NCBI RefSeq assembly: GCF_019972295.1
Contig: NZ_BLJA01000001.1
Span: 2,670,158 to 2,734,157 of the forward strand
Length of the DNA stretch: 64,000 nucleotides
Reading direction: 5' to 3'
From: Geobacter sp. AOG2
GTDB taxonomy: Bacteria; Desulfobacterota; Desulfuromonadia; Geobacterales; Pseudopelobacteraceae
The notes below the pieces were generated by a model. That model worked only from the letters and a program-made list of their open reading frames with translations, did no database searches and had not been told where the DNA came from. Positions 52,046 to 62,252 of the stretch are shown piece after piece (position 1 is the stretch's first letter; each line of letters opens with the position of its first letter). A program made the position numbers and the translations under genes.

Positions 52046-53254
52046 ATGTCTATAATCAGTAAAATCAGTACGGCGACTGCCCTGATATTAGGTTTTGCCG
52101 GCACGGCCCTTGCGGGCCCCCAAATGACCTTTGGGCCGAATGACGAGGGCCTGCTGCAATTGGATTACAAGGGACAATTCCAGATGGTGGTGCGTGACAC
52201 CGGCACCGGAGCGGACAAGTCGAATACCACCACCGACTTCAACTTCAGGCGCAACCGCCTGGCGTTGATGGGGCGTTACGGCGACATCATGGGCCTCTAT
52301 GTGCAGACGGAATTCACGGAGAACCAGAACGTCACGCCGCTGACCGTCACCGATGGCGATGCCGGCACCGATTTCTCGCTGCTCGATGCGGTGGCGCGTT
52401 TCGACTTCAACAATGCCTTCAACGTGTATGCCGGCAAGTTCAAATACAACCTGACCCGCGAGAATCTGGACGCCTGCGAGAACCCGCTGACCCTCGACCG
52501 CTCGCTCTTCATCCGCGCACCGTATGTCAGTACCCGCGACAAGGGGGTCGCCATCTGGGGCAACCTCTTTAACGACATGTTCCAGTACCGGGCCGATGTC
52601 ATGAACGGCCGCAGCGCCAGCGGCGACGTCACGCCGAAATCCAATTTCCGCTATTCCTTCCGCGGCCACGTGTCGCTCCTCGACCCCGAAAACACCTACG
52701 GCTACAAAGGGACCTACCTGGGCAAGAAAAAGGTCCTCACCATCGGCGGGGCCTATCAGTTCGAACCGGATGTCGCCTATTCCGACGCGGTCAACAAGAC
52801 CGGCTCGGTGGATTACAAAGGGTGGACGACCGACCTGTTCTTCGAATACCCGCTTGAGGGCATGGGAACGGTCACCTTTTCCGGGGCATACGAGGACATC
52901 GACCTGGGCGACGCCTACAAGGGAGCCAACCCCGATGCCGGCACCATCGGCATTACGGGACAGAAAAACGGCTGGTACGTCAAGGCCGGCTACATGCTTC
53001 CCACCGTGCCGCTCCAGATCTTCGGCCGCTATGAGAAGTGGAAGTTCGCCGCCCTCAACCTGAGCAGCAGCGGCCTCACCACGGACACCATCTACGACCA
53101 GCGGGTGGACTGGTTCGGGGTCGGCGCCAACTACTATTTCCGCGATCAGAACCTGAAGCTCACCTTCGAGTACAGCAACACCGATTTCGACAAGACCAAC
53201 GCATCGACCAAGGACTACAACACCTTCATCACCCAGCTCCAGGTTATTTTCTAG
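52046..53254 (+). CDS. extI: Outer-membrane porin (ExtI-like)
   Basis: ATG at 52046 follows GAAGGAGA by 7 bases and gives 402 aa with a signal peptide (cleavage near ALAG). The mature protein starts PQMTFGPNDEGLLQLDYKG, then a beta-rich barrel with FNFRRNRLALMGRYGD of phosphate-selective porin-like proteins, and ends QLQVIF with the barrel-assembly Phe. It follows the rhodanese lipoprotein gene by 62 bp and is closed by a terminator. In Geobacter, ExtI is a porin needed for selenite/tellurite handling as I recall; identity here is by context. Confidence 0.75.
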   Translation: MSIISKISTATALILGFAGTALAGPQMTFGPNDEGLLQLDYKGQFQMVVRDTGTGADKSNTTTDFNFRRNRLALMGRYGDIMGLYVQTEFTENQNVTPLTVTDGDAGTDFSLLDAVARFDFNNAFNVYAGKFKYNLTRENLDACENPLTLDRSLFIRAPYVSTRDKGVAIWGNLFNDMFQYRADVMNGRSASGDVTPKSNFRYSFRGHVSLLDPENTYGYKGTYLGKKKVLTIGGAYQFEPDVAYSDAVNKTGSVDYKGWTTDLFFEYPLEGMGTVTFSGAYEDIDLGDAYKGANPDAGTIGITGQKNGWYVKAGYMLPTVPLQIFGRYEKWKFAALNLSSSGLTTDTIYDQRVDWFGVGANYYFRDQNLKLTFEYSNTDFDKTNASTKDYNTFITQLQVIF

Positions 53255-53277
53255 CCTGGACCGATCAAACGCCGTTC

Positions 53278-53311
53278 AACCTGGCAGGTCTCGCAACCTG
53301 CCAGGTTTTTT
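53278..53311 (+). terminator. Rho-independent terminator after the ExtI-like porin
   Basis: A perfect 12-bp stem AACCTGGCAGGT / ACCTGCCAGGTT (53278-53289 / 53296-53307) with a 6-base loop and T-run. It separates porin and cytochrome transcripts or attenuates readthrough. Confidence 0.92.
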
Positions 53312-53382
53312 ATATTCAAAACAGGCGTGATGACGTGCTATAGTGTATCAATTTTAAGAAGTTAAAGGTCCCTTCTCAGCAC

Positions 53383-55245
53383 ATGCCGATTCCATTTACG
53401 ACCCACGGCAGAGTCCCTGCCCTGCTTCTGCTGTTGTGCTGGTTTCCGGTGATGTTCGCCGGATGCCGGGGAGCAGAGAAGACATCCTCCTGCGTGCAAT
53501 GCCACAAAGGTATCGAGGATGTCTCGAAGAGCCATGGGGAGTGTGTTTCGTGCCATGGCGGCAAGCCCAGGGAAATGGATAAGAAAAAGGCGCACCAGGG
53601 TATTTTCGGCATCTCCAGCCCGGAGTACATCGGACGTTGGGAGAACGGCTGCGCCCCTTGCCACCGTTACCAGTTCGAGCGGATGAAGAGTAACCTGATG
53701 TACACTGCCGCCGGGATGATCCGTAACATCCAGTTGACCTGGGAGGGAGAGGACGGCAACCGCTACACCGCCCATGGCGAAAAACAGTACGATGCCGAAG
53801 GCATGCCGATTTCCCCCAAGCCGGTGGCGAACCTGAATAACCTGTCCGGTGAACTGTACCGTAAATTCTGCGCCCGATGCCATGTGGGGGCACAGACCTC
53901 CGGCGTCTATGCCGCCAGCCACGGCTCCGGCTGCGCCGCCTGCCACTTTCCCTGGAACGACGCCGGCACCTACGAGGGGGGCGACAAAACCATGCGGGGC
54001 AAGGGAGGGCATTCCGCCAGCCATGCCTTAAGCGCCCTGCCCGACACCCGCACCTGCTCCCGCTGCCACAACCGGAGCGGCAGGATCGCCCTCTCCTACC
54101 AGGGGTTGTACGACGGCAACAACGGCCTGGTCCCCACCAGGGGGGGCGAAGGGGGGCCGGAGATGGCCAGCGGGGCGCGGAATCTGGTGCACATCGCCCC
54201 CGACGTCCACTTCAGCGCCGGCATGGAGTGCATCGACTGCCACACCTCGCGGGACGTGATGGGGGACAGCTATTCGTACCGCAACATGTATCTCCAGACC
54301 GAAACCGCCTGCGAGGATTGCCACGGCAGCGCCACCCGGCCGCCCCGCTACCGGGAGATCGCCCGGGAGAACGACGAGGCGCTGCGGGAATCGAAGAGCT
54401 ACAAGATACAGATGCGTCCCGGCATGAAGATGATCCTGACCGCAAAGGGACGCAGCTATTCCAACGTGTTTTTCCGGGACAACCAGGTCTGGGTGCTGGG
54501 CAAGCGGAGCGGAAAACTGCACCGCAGCAAGGTGATCACCGGCACCCCGGAGCATACCATCGCCGGGCACGGCCGCCTGGAGTGCTATGCCTGCCACTCC
54601 CGCACCTCGGTGCAGTGTTACGGCTGCCATACGAAATACGACAAAACGGTCGCGGGCAGGGATTTCATCAAGGGTGCGGACACGCCGGGCGCCTTCAGCG
54701 AAACCGAGGACTACCGCACCCCCTACCCCTTCCCTCTGGCGCTCAACCAGCGGGGCCGCATCTCGCCGGTGACGCCCGGATGCCAGACCTTTGTGACCGT
54801 GGTGGAGGCGGACGGCCGGAACTCCCGGACCGAGTACGTGTCGCGCTTCAAGGGGCGGCAGCAGTTGCGCTTTGCGCCGTTTTACTCCCACAATACCGGG
54901 AAAAGGGCGATCGGCTGCGCCGAATGTCACGGCAACCCCGCCTTCCTGGGGTTCGGCCAGCATGTGGTGGAGGGGAACGCCATCCGCGGCACCCTGATCT
55001 GCGAGCGTTCGGACGGCAAACCGCTGGACGGGTTCCTGACCCTGGAGAACGGGCGGGTCAAGGCCTTCTCGGCCATAACCAGGGAGAACGCCCGGCCCCT
55101 GAACGGCGGCGAGATCAAGCGGGCGCTCTCGGTCAACCTCTGCCTCCCCTGCCACGTCCGGGCCAACGACCCGATCTACCGGAAAGGACTGGACTACCGT
55201 GCCCTGGATGACACGCTTCATCGCCGCCTGCTGTCTGACCGCTAG
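53383..55245 (+). CDS. Dodecaheme c-type cytochrome lipoprotein
   Basis: A 620-aa protein with lipobox VMFAGC (Cys28), predicting an outer-membrane or cell-surface lipoprotein. Twelve CXXCH motifs: CVQCH, CVSCH, CAPCH, CARCH, CAACH, CSRCH, CIDCH, CEDCH, CYACH, CYGCH, CAECH, CLPCH. Conserved non-heme stretches (GRLECYACHSRTS, PYPFPLALNQRGRISP) suggest a defined enzyme or conduit fold. With the porin upstream and the nonaheme protein downstream, a transmembrane electron conduit is likely. It overlaps the next gene by 47 bases. The spacing of AAAGG to ATG is loose. Confidence 0.88.
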   Translation: MPIPFTTHGRVPALLLLLCWFPVMFAGCRGAEKTSSCVQCHKGIEDVSKSHGECVSCHGGKPREMDKKKAHQGIFGISSPEYIGRWENGCAPCHRYQFERMKSNLMYTAAGMIRNIQLTWEGEDGNRYTAHGEKQYDAEGMPISPKPVANLNNLSGELYRKFCARCHVGAQTSGVYAASHGSGCAACHFPWNDAGTYEGGDKTMRGKGGHSASHALSALPDTRTCSRCHNRSGRIALSYQGLYDGNNGLVPTRGGEGGPEMASGARNLVHIAPDVHFSAGMECIDCHTSRDVMGDSYSYRNMYLQTETACEDCHGSATRPPRYREIARENDEALRESKSYKIQMRPGMKMILTAKGRSYSNVFFRDNQVWVLGKRSGKLHRSKVITGTPEHTIAGHGRLECYACHSRTSVQCYGCHTKYDKTVAGRDFIKGADTPGAFSETEDYRTPYPFPLALNQRGRISPVTPGCQTFVTVVEADGRNSRTEYVSRFKGRQQLRFAPFYSHNTGKRAIGCAECHGNPAFLGFGQHVVEGNAIRGTLICERSDGKPLDGFLTLENGRVKAFSAITRENARPLNGGEIKRALSVNLCLPCHVRANDPIYRKGLDYRALDDTLHRRLLSDR

Positions 55246-56452
55246 TCTGGCACTGGCGGCGGCCGCCTCCGGGGGGCTCCCGGCGACACCGGGAAAAACC
55301 GCCCGGTCCGCACCCCACAGCGCCCTGCCTTGCGTCGCCTGCCACAGGCTCGGGGGGAGATACAGCGATCCCGCGTCCAGAGGGAACCGCGCCGCGGGGT
55401 GCATTACCTGCCACCGGGGGTACGACGCCATCTTCGACCGGCCCATGGCGACCCGGCTCGGGGAACAGCAGTTCGTCCAGCGCAGCTATGCCAAATGGGA
55501 CAGCGGCTTCTTTGCCAAAAACTGCTCCTCCTGCCATGTGCGGGGATGCCTGGACTGCCACGGCAACGCCCACGCCATGGTCAGGCCGGGCATGGCCGCC
55601 TGCCAGACCTGCCACAAGGGGTACTACACCGGGTGGGACTATGCGGGGCGGGCGCCGCGTGAGGATAACATGCGCTATCAGCGGGGCCTGGCGGTCAACG
55701 GCGAAACCTTCCTCAAGATGCTGCCGGACGTGCATTACCGGGCCGGCATGACCTGCTCCACCTGCCACACCATGGCCAGCCTGGCCCAGGGGAAGAAGGC
55801 GGCCAAGGGATGCCGGGAGTGCCACCGTCCGAGCCCGAAGGTCGTTGAGCACCGCATCGCCGCCCATCTGGAGCGGCTGGAATGTTATGCCTGCCATTCG
55901 GCCTGGGCACCCCAGGAGTACGGCACCTTCTTCCTCCGTTTCCGAGACCCGCGGCAGAAGGAGGATTTCGACCTGAGGCCGGGGGAAAGCGGTGAATACC
56001 TGCGGAGCGCGTACCTGAGAAAACAGGACGCTCCGCCCCTGGGGTTCAACGCGGCGGGGCGGCTGAGCCCGATCCGGCCGCAGTTCATCGCCTATTACAC
56101 CGATATCCAGTCGGCCCGGAACAGCGGTCCCGAGAATATCCTCCTGGCCGCGGAGTGGCGGGCCTTCTTCCCCCACACGGTACAGCGGGGGACCGTCACC
56201 TGCGAGGGGTGCCACGACAACCCGCGCCGGTTCCTGCTGGAGCGTCCCTCGGAGCGCATCTATCAACTGAGGCGGGACGGCATGCAGCTTGACTCCTTCT
56301 GGTCCCAGGAGGGGCAGAAGATCGTGAACGGCACTTTCATGACAGCTTCCCGCTACCGGCGCATGGCCGGCAAGGGACCTGCCTACACAAAGGCGTACAT
56401 CGAAAAATGGAAAACGTTCCTCAATCGCGTCGAACCTTCATCGCGTCCCTGA
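55199..56452 (+). CDS. Nonaheme c-type cytochrome
   Basis: A 417-aa protein, GTG at 55199 or ATG at 55208, both giving a signal peptide (FIAACCLTASLALAAAAS). Nine CXXCH motifs: CVACH, CITCH, CSSCH, CLDCH, CQTCH, CSTCH, CRECH, CYACH, CEGCH. No lipobox: the two cysteines at CCLTA sit in the leader but not at a typical -3/-1 context. Probably the periplasmic partner of the 12-heme lipoprotein. Its C-terminal half shares the pattern 'ERLECYACHSAWAPQEYG ... GFNAAGRLSPIRP' with the 12-heme protein, indicating common ancestry. It overlaps the Rieske gene by 46 bases. Confidence 0.88.
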   Translation: MPWMTRFIAACCLTASLALAAAASGGLPATPGKTARSAPHSALPCVACHRLGGRYSDPASRGNRAAGCITCHRGYDAIFDRPMATRLGEQQFVQRSYAKWDSGFFAKNCSSCHVRGCLDCHGNAHAMVRPGMAACQTCHKGYYTGWDYAGRAPREDNMRYQRGLAVNGETFLKMLPDVHYRAGMTCSTCHTMASLAQGKKAAKGCRECHRPSPKVVEHRIAAHLERLECYACHSAWAPQEYGTFFLRFRDPRQKEDFDLRPGESGEYLRSAYLRKQDAPPLGFNAAGRLSPIRPQFIAYYTDIQSARNSGPENILLAAEWRAFFPHTVQRGTVTCEGCHDNPRRFLLERPSERIYQLRRDGMQLDSFWSQEGQKIVNGTFMTASRYRRMAGKGPAYTKAYIEKWKTFLNRVEPSSRP

Positions 56453-56805
56453 CCGCGCTTTTCTGTTCCGCACTGCTGCTCCGGCGGTACCTCACGCCGC
56501 GCAAGGCGGCCGGCGGTAAGGCACTGGCCAGCGTGGCCAAGACCGAGATCCCCGCACAGGGAGCCCTGGTCTTCCGCGAGGCGCGGGTTGCGCTCATGCG
56601 CTCCGGCGACGATATCTACGCCCTGAGCCTGGTGTGCACCCACCTGGGCTGCACCGTGAACGTCGCCCCTGACGGATTGTCCTGCCCCTGCCACGGCAGC
56701 CGGTTCGACCGCAGGGGAATGGTGACGCAGGGGCCCGCGGACCGGCCGCTCCGGCGGATGAGGGTTGAGGAAAGAGAGGGCATGATCGAGGTGACCGCCG
56801 TATGA
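56407..56805 (+). CDS. Rieske [2Fe-2S] protein
   Basis: A 132-aa protein with an N-terminal SRRTFIASLTALFCSALLL anchor (twin-arginine-like) and a Rieske domain: CTHLGC (C77, H79, C82) and CPCHGS (C93, H96) hold the cluster and disulfide. It takes electrons from quinol at the cytochrome b subunits encoded next. The start lies within the nonaheme cytochrome gene and the stop overlaps cytochrome b (ATGA). It fits the b-type complex FeS subunit described for ext operons. Confidence 0.92.
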   Translation: MENVPQSRRTFIASLTALFCSALLLRRYLTPRKAAGGKALASVAKTEIPAQGALVFREARVALMRSGDDIYALSLVCTHLGCTVNVAPDGLSCPCHGSRFDRRGMVTQGPADRPLRRMRVEEREGMIEVTAV

Positions 56806-57422
56806 TCCGGGAGTTCGTCAAACACCTGTTCCCGCGGGTGGTGCTGGAGCGCAATCTGGCGATCAGTTACACCCTCTGCCTGGGCGGACTGGCCTTCACC
56901 GCCTTCCTGCTGATGGCCGCCAGCGGCCTGTTGCTCATCGTCTATTACCAGCCGACCCCGGAGCGGGCCTTCACCTCCATCCTCTTCCTGGAGTCGTCGG
57001 TGTGGGGGGGCGCCTACCTGCGCAGCCTGCACCGGCTCTGTTCCCACGCCTTCCTGATCCTGATCTTCCTCCATACCCTGCGGGTCATCCTCACCGGAGC
57101 CTATCACCGGCCGCGCCAGCTCAATTGGGTGATCGGATTCCTGCTCCTCTGCCTGGGCCTTTTCGAGGCCTATACCGGCTATCTGCTCCCCCTGGACCAG
57201 TTGGCCTACTGGGCGACCCAGACCGGCATGGAACTCCTGACAACCGCCCCCCTGGGCGAACACCTGCGGGCCATGCTGGTGCCGGACGGCGTCGGCCAAC
57301 CCCTGTCCCTGCTCCGTTTCTACGCCTTGCACATCGTCATCATACCGCTGACCCTCGGTGCCCTCTCCATGCTGCATTTCTACCGGGTACGAAAAAACAA
57401 GGGGGTGCTCCCCTACCTATGA
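56802..57422 (+). CDS. Cytochrome b N-terminal (b6-like) subunit
   Basis: A 206-aa polytopic protein with four helices. Heme-ligand histidines are in SLHRLCSHAFLILIFLHTLR and FYALHIVIIPLTLGALSMLH. It is the quinol-oxidising part of a bc-type complex; the C-terminal half is encoded separately by the next gene with an ATGA overlap, as in b6/subunit IV systems. The products pass electrons to the Rieske protein and the tetraheme cytochrome. Confidence 0.92.
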   Translation: MIREFVKHLFPRVVLERNLAISYTLCLGGLAFTAFLLMAASGLLLIVYYQPTPERAFTSILFLESSVWGGAYLRSLHRLCSHAFLILIFLHTLRVILTGAYHRPRQLNWVIGFLLLCLGLFEAYTGYLLPLDQLAYWATQTGMELLTTAPLGEHLRAMLVPDGVGQPLSLLRFYALHIVIIPLTLGALSMLHFYRVRKNKGVLPYL

Positions 57423-57835
57423 AACAGGGATTCGTCAAAAGCTCTCCCGTTTTTTTCCGGCTCATCGCCCGGTCGGGGCTCTTCTTCGCGGCGGCGCTGC
57501 TGGCGGCGGCGATGGTCGTCCCGGCGCCGCTCCAGGAGGCGGCCAACCCGGCCCTGACCCCCAACCCGGTCAAATCGGCCTGGTTTCTGCTCTGGATCCA
57601 GGAACTGGTCAGCTATTCCCGCTTCATGATCTACCCGGTCATGGCGCTGGGAGGCCTGTTCCTGCTCCTCCCCTGGCTCCCCTGCGGAGGGCGTCCGTAT
57701 CAGGCCGCCTGGTTCCCACGGGAACAACGGGCCGTCAACCTGCTGGCGTGCGGCGCTTTCATCGTCATCGTGGCGCTTACCGTCATCGCCCTGTTCTTCC
57801 GGGGGACAAATTGGTCGCTCTCCTTTCATCCCTGA
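57419..57835 (+). CDS. Cytochrome b C-terminal (subunit IV-like) subunit
   Basis: A 138-aa membrane protein beginning with ATGA overlap to the b6-like gene. Three hydrophobic helices (about 14-38, 60-85, 106-130) and the PALTPNPVKSAWFLLWIQEL segment containing the conserved PNP-x-K-x-x-W of subunit IV. It completes the quinone-binding side of the complex. The 3' end overlaps the tetraheme cytochrome gene by 25 bases. Confidence 0.85.
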   Translation: MKQGFVKSSPVFFRLIARSGLFFAAALLAAAMVVPAPLQEAANPALTPNPVKSAWFLLWIQELVSYSRFMIYPVMALGGLFLLLPWLPCGGRPYQAAWFPREQRAVNLLACGAFIVIVALTVIALFFRGTNWSLSFHP

Positions 57836-58659
57836 CCGTTCTCCTTTGCCTGCTCTCCCCGCCCGCCTGGGCCGGACAGGGGCAAAGGTGCCTGAACTGC
57901 CACCCCTCCCATTACGGGGACCGGGGCGCCTGCACCGACTGTCACCGGGGCAACCCCCTGTCCAAACGGAAGAACGTCGCCCATCACCTGCTGATTCCCG
58001 GACGCTACGCCCGCTTCACCCTGGGGGACACCACGGAGGTTGTACAGGGAAACCGCCTGCTGGAACAGCTTGCCTGCCGGCGCTGCCATGTGAGCGGCGG
58101 CAAAGGAAATCGCCTGGCCACCTCCCTGGACACCCTGCCCGCGACCAGGGTGCCGGGGGAGATTGCAGCCTCCGTCATGTCGCCGGCCCTGGGCATGCCC
58201 GACTTCAAATTGGACGAGGCCCAGGTGGTGACCGTCGTCAATGCCCTGTTTGCCGGAGCCCGGAAGGGGGAACGGCGGGAACGGGAACGGCCGCTGGTGG
58301 TCTTTTTCGAGAAGAGCGGACCGGCCGCGAAGGATGTGTTCAGCCGCACATGCGGCCCCTGCCACCGCATGCTCACCATGGGGCGGGGCCTGCTCGGGTC
58401 GGGGACCATAGGCCCGAACCTGTCGGGCCTCTTCTCACCTTTCTACCCTCCCACCTTTGCGGGCGGAAAGCCCTGGACCGCGGAGCGTCTGACGAAGCGC
58501 CTGCACAATCCCCGGCAGGTTTCCACCTTCGCCCTCATGCCGCCGGTGCCCCTCAATGCTTCAGATTTGAAGGAACTGAAGGCCCTGCTCGCGACAGAGG
58601 GCGACGGCACGGCGAATATGCTTGTGCATCCACCCGGAAAACAATATGATTTCCCCTAA
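57811..58659 (+). CDS. Tetraheme c-type cytochrome, periplasmic
   Basis: The best start is TTG at 57811, GGGGGA 4 bases upstream, which begins directly with a signal peptide (VALLSSLTVLLCLLSPPAWA) and gives 282 aa. Motifs CLNCH, CTDCH, CRRCH and CGPCH predict four hemes; the last is in a class I cytochrome domain with a likely Met ligand in FALMPPVP. It likely accepts electrons from the Rieske/b complex for the periplasmic and outer-membrane cytochromes. Confidence 0.82.
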   Translation: MVALLSSLTVLLCLLSPPAWAGQGQRCLNCHPSHYGDRGACTDCHRGNPLSKRKNVAHHLLIPGRYARFTLGDTTEVVQGNRLLEQLACRRCHVSGGKGNRLATSLDTLPATRVPGEIAASVMSPALGMPDFKLDEAQVVTVVNALFAGARKGERRERERPLVVFFEKSGPAAKDVFSRTCGPCHRMLTMGRGLLGSGTIGPNLSGLFSPFYPPTFAGGKPWTAERLTKRLHNPRQVSTFALMPPVPLNASDLKELKALLATEGDGTANMLVHPPGKQYDFP

Positions 58660-58680
58660 AGCACCCAAAAGGAGTTGTGC

Positions 58681-59115
58681 ATGACACGAAACACAACACT
58701 GATCGGCATCACGGTGGCACTGTCGCTGTCCGCAACGGCGCAGGCCGCCCTTGCATTCCCCAAAGACGGCTTCGGCAACCACTCCGCAAACAAAACGGTT
58801 TCCCAAAAGCAGCCGGCCCTTTCCGGCACGGTGGCGGAACTTTATAAAAACAAGAATACGCTCAACAAGAAAAAGGTTGCGGTACGAGGCAAGGTCGTCA
58901 AGGTTGCCACGGGGATCATGGGGAAAAACTGGGTCCATCTGAGGGACGGCAGCGGCAGCGCCAAGAAGCGGACCAACGATCTGACCGTCACCACCCGGGC
59001 GTTACCCAACGAGGGGTCGACGGTCACGGCGGTGGGGATACTCCACAAGGATCGGGATTTCGGCGCCGGCTACAAGTACGAGTTGATCATCGAAGATGCC
59101 GAACTCCAGCCCTGA
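58681..59115 (+). CDS. Exported OB-fold-like periplasmic protein
   Basis: ATG at 58681 has AAAGGAG 6 bases upstream and gives 144 aa, with a signal peptide (cleavage near AQA or ALA). The core GKVVKVATGIMGKNWVHLRD and STVTAVGILHKDRDFGAG is typical of a periplasmic OB-fold domain often found with cytochrome genes. It may be a heme-chaperone-like or binding protein; role unknown. It overlaps the DUF523 gene by 20 bases. Confidence 0.7.
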   Translation: MTRNTTLIGITVALSLSATAQAALAFPKDGFGNHSANKTVSQKQPALSGTVAELYKNKNTLNKKKVAVRGKVVKVATGIMGKNWVHLRDGSGSAKKRTNDLTVTTRALPNEGSTVTAVGILHKDRDFGAGYKYELIIEDAELQP

Positions 59116-59632
59116 CCCCGCGCCCGTACCCATCGCCGTGGGCGTCAGTTCCTGCCTTTTGGGGGAGCGGGTCCGCTACGACGGCGGCCACAAGCATGAC
59201 CGTTCCATAACCGGCTGTCTGGGGCGTCTGTTCCGGCTCGTGCCGGTCTGCCCCGAGGTGGGATGCGGCCTGCCCACGCCCCGGGAACCCATGAGCCTGG
59301 AGGGGGACCCGGCCGCTCCCCGCCTTGTGGCGAACATGAGCCGGATCGACCTGACCGACCGGATGCTGACTTGGTGTGCAAGGCGGGTTGTGGATTTGGA
59401 AGGCGAGAATCTGTGCGGTTTCATCTTCAAGAAGGGTTCGCCCAGCTGCGGTCTGTACCAGGTGCCGATCCACGACGGCGGAGCGGTCAGGAACGGCGCC
59501 GGCCTGTTTGCGACGGCCTTGACCCGGCGCTTCCCCCTCATGCCGGTGGAGGAAGAGGGACGCCTGAGCGACCCAGGCTGCCGCGAAGAGTTCATCCAAA
59601 GGGTCCTGGACTATCGGCGTGAAAGGCTTTAA
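59096..59632 (+). CDS. DUF523 / TudS-like FeS desulfidase family protein
   Basis: A 178-aa cytosolic protein with conserved cysteines in VGVSSCLLGERVRYDGG, CPEVGCGLP and KKGSPSCGLY, the DUF523 (YbbK) signature. Characterised members (TudS) hold a [4Fe-4S] cluster that takes sulfur from 2-thiouracil. The start is inside the previous gene (20-base overlap), placing it last in the Ext-like operon. A link to sulfur or selenium removal is plausible but inferred. Confidence 0.88.
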   Translation: MPNSSPDPAPVPIAVGVSSCLLGERVRYDGGHKHDRSITGCLGRLFRLVPVCPEVGCGLPTPREPMSLEGDPAAPRLVANMSRIDLTDRMLTWCARRVVDLEGENLCGFIFKKGSPSCGLYQVPIHDGGAVRNGAGLFATALTRRFPLMPVEEEGRLSDPGCREEFIQRVLDYRRERL

Positions 59633-59636
59633 CGGC

Positions 59637-59692
59637 ATAGGACTTATAAGACCTATAAGTCCCAGAGTTCCCATAAGTCCCATTTGTCCTAT
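59637..59692. repeat. ATAGGACTT-family repeat, copy 2
   Basis: GGACTTATA and TATAAGTCC (59640-59662) pair as a stem; outer ATAGGAC / GTCCTAT also pair. It lies between convergent genes, the DUF523 gene (+) and the ScpB-like gene (-), in terminator position. Confidence 0.6.
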
Positions 59693-59709
59693 TTCTTTTC
59701 AATCACCCC

Positions 59710-60489
59710 TTACTCCCCCTTGAAATCCGGTTTGCGTTTCTCGTTGAAGGCGTTCTTCCCCTCCAGGTAGTCGTAGCTGTCGTAAACCTTGCGGCGCAGT
59801 CCCTGAATACGTTCAAAGGTCTCGGGGCTCAGGGGGTGGGAATTGCCCAACAGGCGCAACTGCTCTTTGATGACGGCGATGGCCAGGGGCGAGTTCTCGG
59901 CGATCTGGTGCGCCAGGCCGTAGCAGTAGCGCTCCAACTCCTCCGTGGGCACCAGGTGGTTGAGGATGCCGATCTGGAGGGCCCGTTCCGCGTCGATCGG
60001 CCTGGCGGTGAAGAACATCTCGCGGGCCATGCGCGGCCCGACCACATTGATGAAATGCAGAATACCGGTGGAGTTGTAGGGGACCCCGATCTTGGCCGGG
60101 GTAATGGCAAAGGAACAGGCGGGACAGCCGACGGCCATGTCGCAGATAAAGGCCAGATCGCAAGCCCCGCCCCAGACGCTCCCCTCGATCATGGCGATCA
60201 CCGGCGCCGGGAAGAGCTGGATCTCCCGCAGTGCCTGCTCCAGGGGGTCGTTGTAGGAAAGCGGGTCGCGTCCCGGCACCGGCAGTTCATTGATGTCGAA
60301 GCCGGACGACCAGACCTTGACCCCCGGATGGGCTCTGATGATCACGGCCCTCGCCTTGCGCCGGGCAAAGAGTTGCAGGGCTTCGATCAACTCGTGAAGC
60401 AGTTCGTTGGAGAGGCTGTTGCGGGTTTCCGCGTGATTGAAGGTCGCGGTGCCCACGTGGTCGCTGTAGGATGACAGAATAAGGGACAT
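59710..60489 (-). CDS. scpB: Methylmalonyl-CoA decarboxylase-like crotonase (ScpB/YgfG)
   Basis: A 259-aa crotonase-fold protein with AAAGGAA before ATG. It matches E. coli YgfG/ScpB closely as I recall it: KVWSSGFDINELP, GRDPLSYNDPL, EGSVWGGA, the catalytic-Tyr region GVPYNSTGI, and the C-terminus RKVYDSYDYLEGKNAFNEKR. It converts methylmalonyl-CoA to propionyl-CoA and CO2. The absence of a mutase or CoA-transferase gene nearby leaves its pathway open. Confidence 0.88.
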   Translation of the reverse strand: MSLILSSYSDHVGTATFNHAETRNSLSNELLHELIEALQLFARRKARAVIIRAHPGVKVWSSGFDINELPVPGRDPLSYNDPLEQALREIQLFPAPVIAMIEGSVWGGACDLAFICDMAVGCPACSFAITPAKIGVPYNSTGILHFINVVGPRMAREMFFTARPIDAERALQIGILNHLVPTEELERYCYGLAHQIAENSPLAIAVIKEQLRLLGNSHPLSPETFERIQGLRRKVYDSYDYLEGKNAFNEKRKPDFKGE

Positions 60490-60662
60490 GAGATTCCTTT
60501 CACAGGCTCGGATGTTTTCCTTATACCTGCACCTGAAGTAAAAGCAAGCGACCGGCGGGCAATTTTCCCGACATTCGCACCTGCCGCTTGACTTGCGACG
60601 TCAAACGCAGTATGTAGCCAAGTAGGATTAAGGTTAACCGTTCCCGCACGCAAAGGTCATCC

Positions 60663-62249
<1,587 letters not shown>

Positions 62250-62252
62250 TTG

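Noticed and set aside
56802-57835. Possible frameshift splitting one cytochrome b gene
   Set aside because: The two halves match the b6 and subunit IV division, join by an ATGA overlap, and each has complete helices, so this is a normal split.
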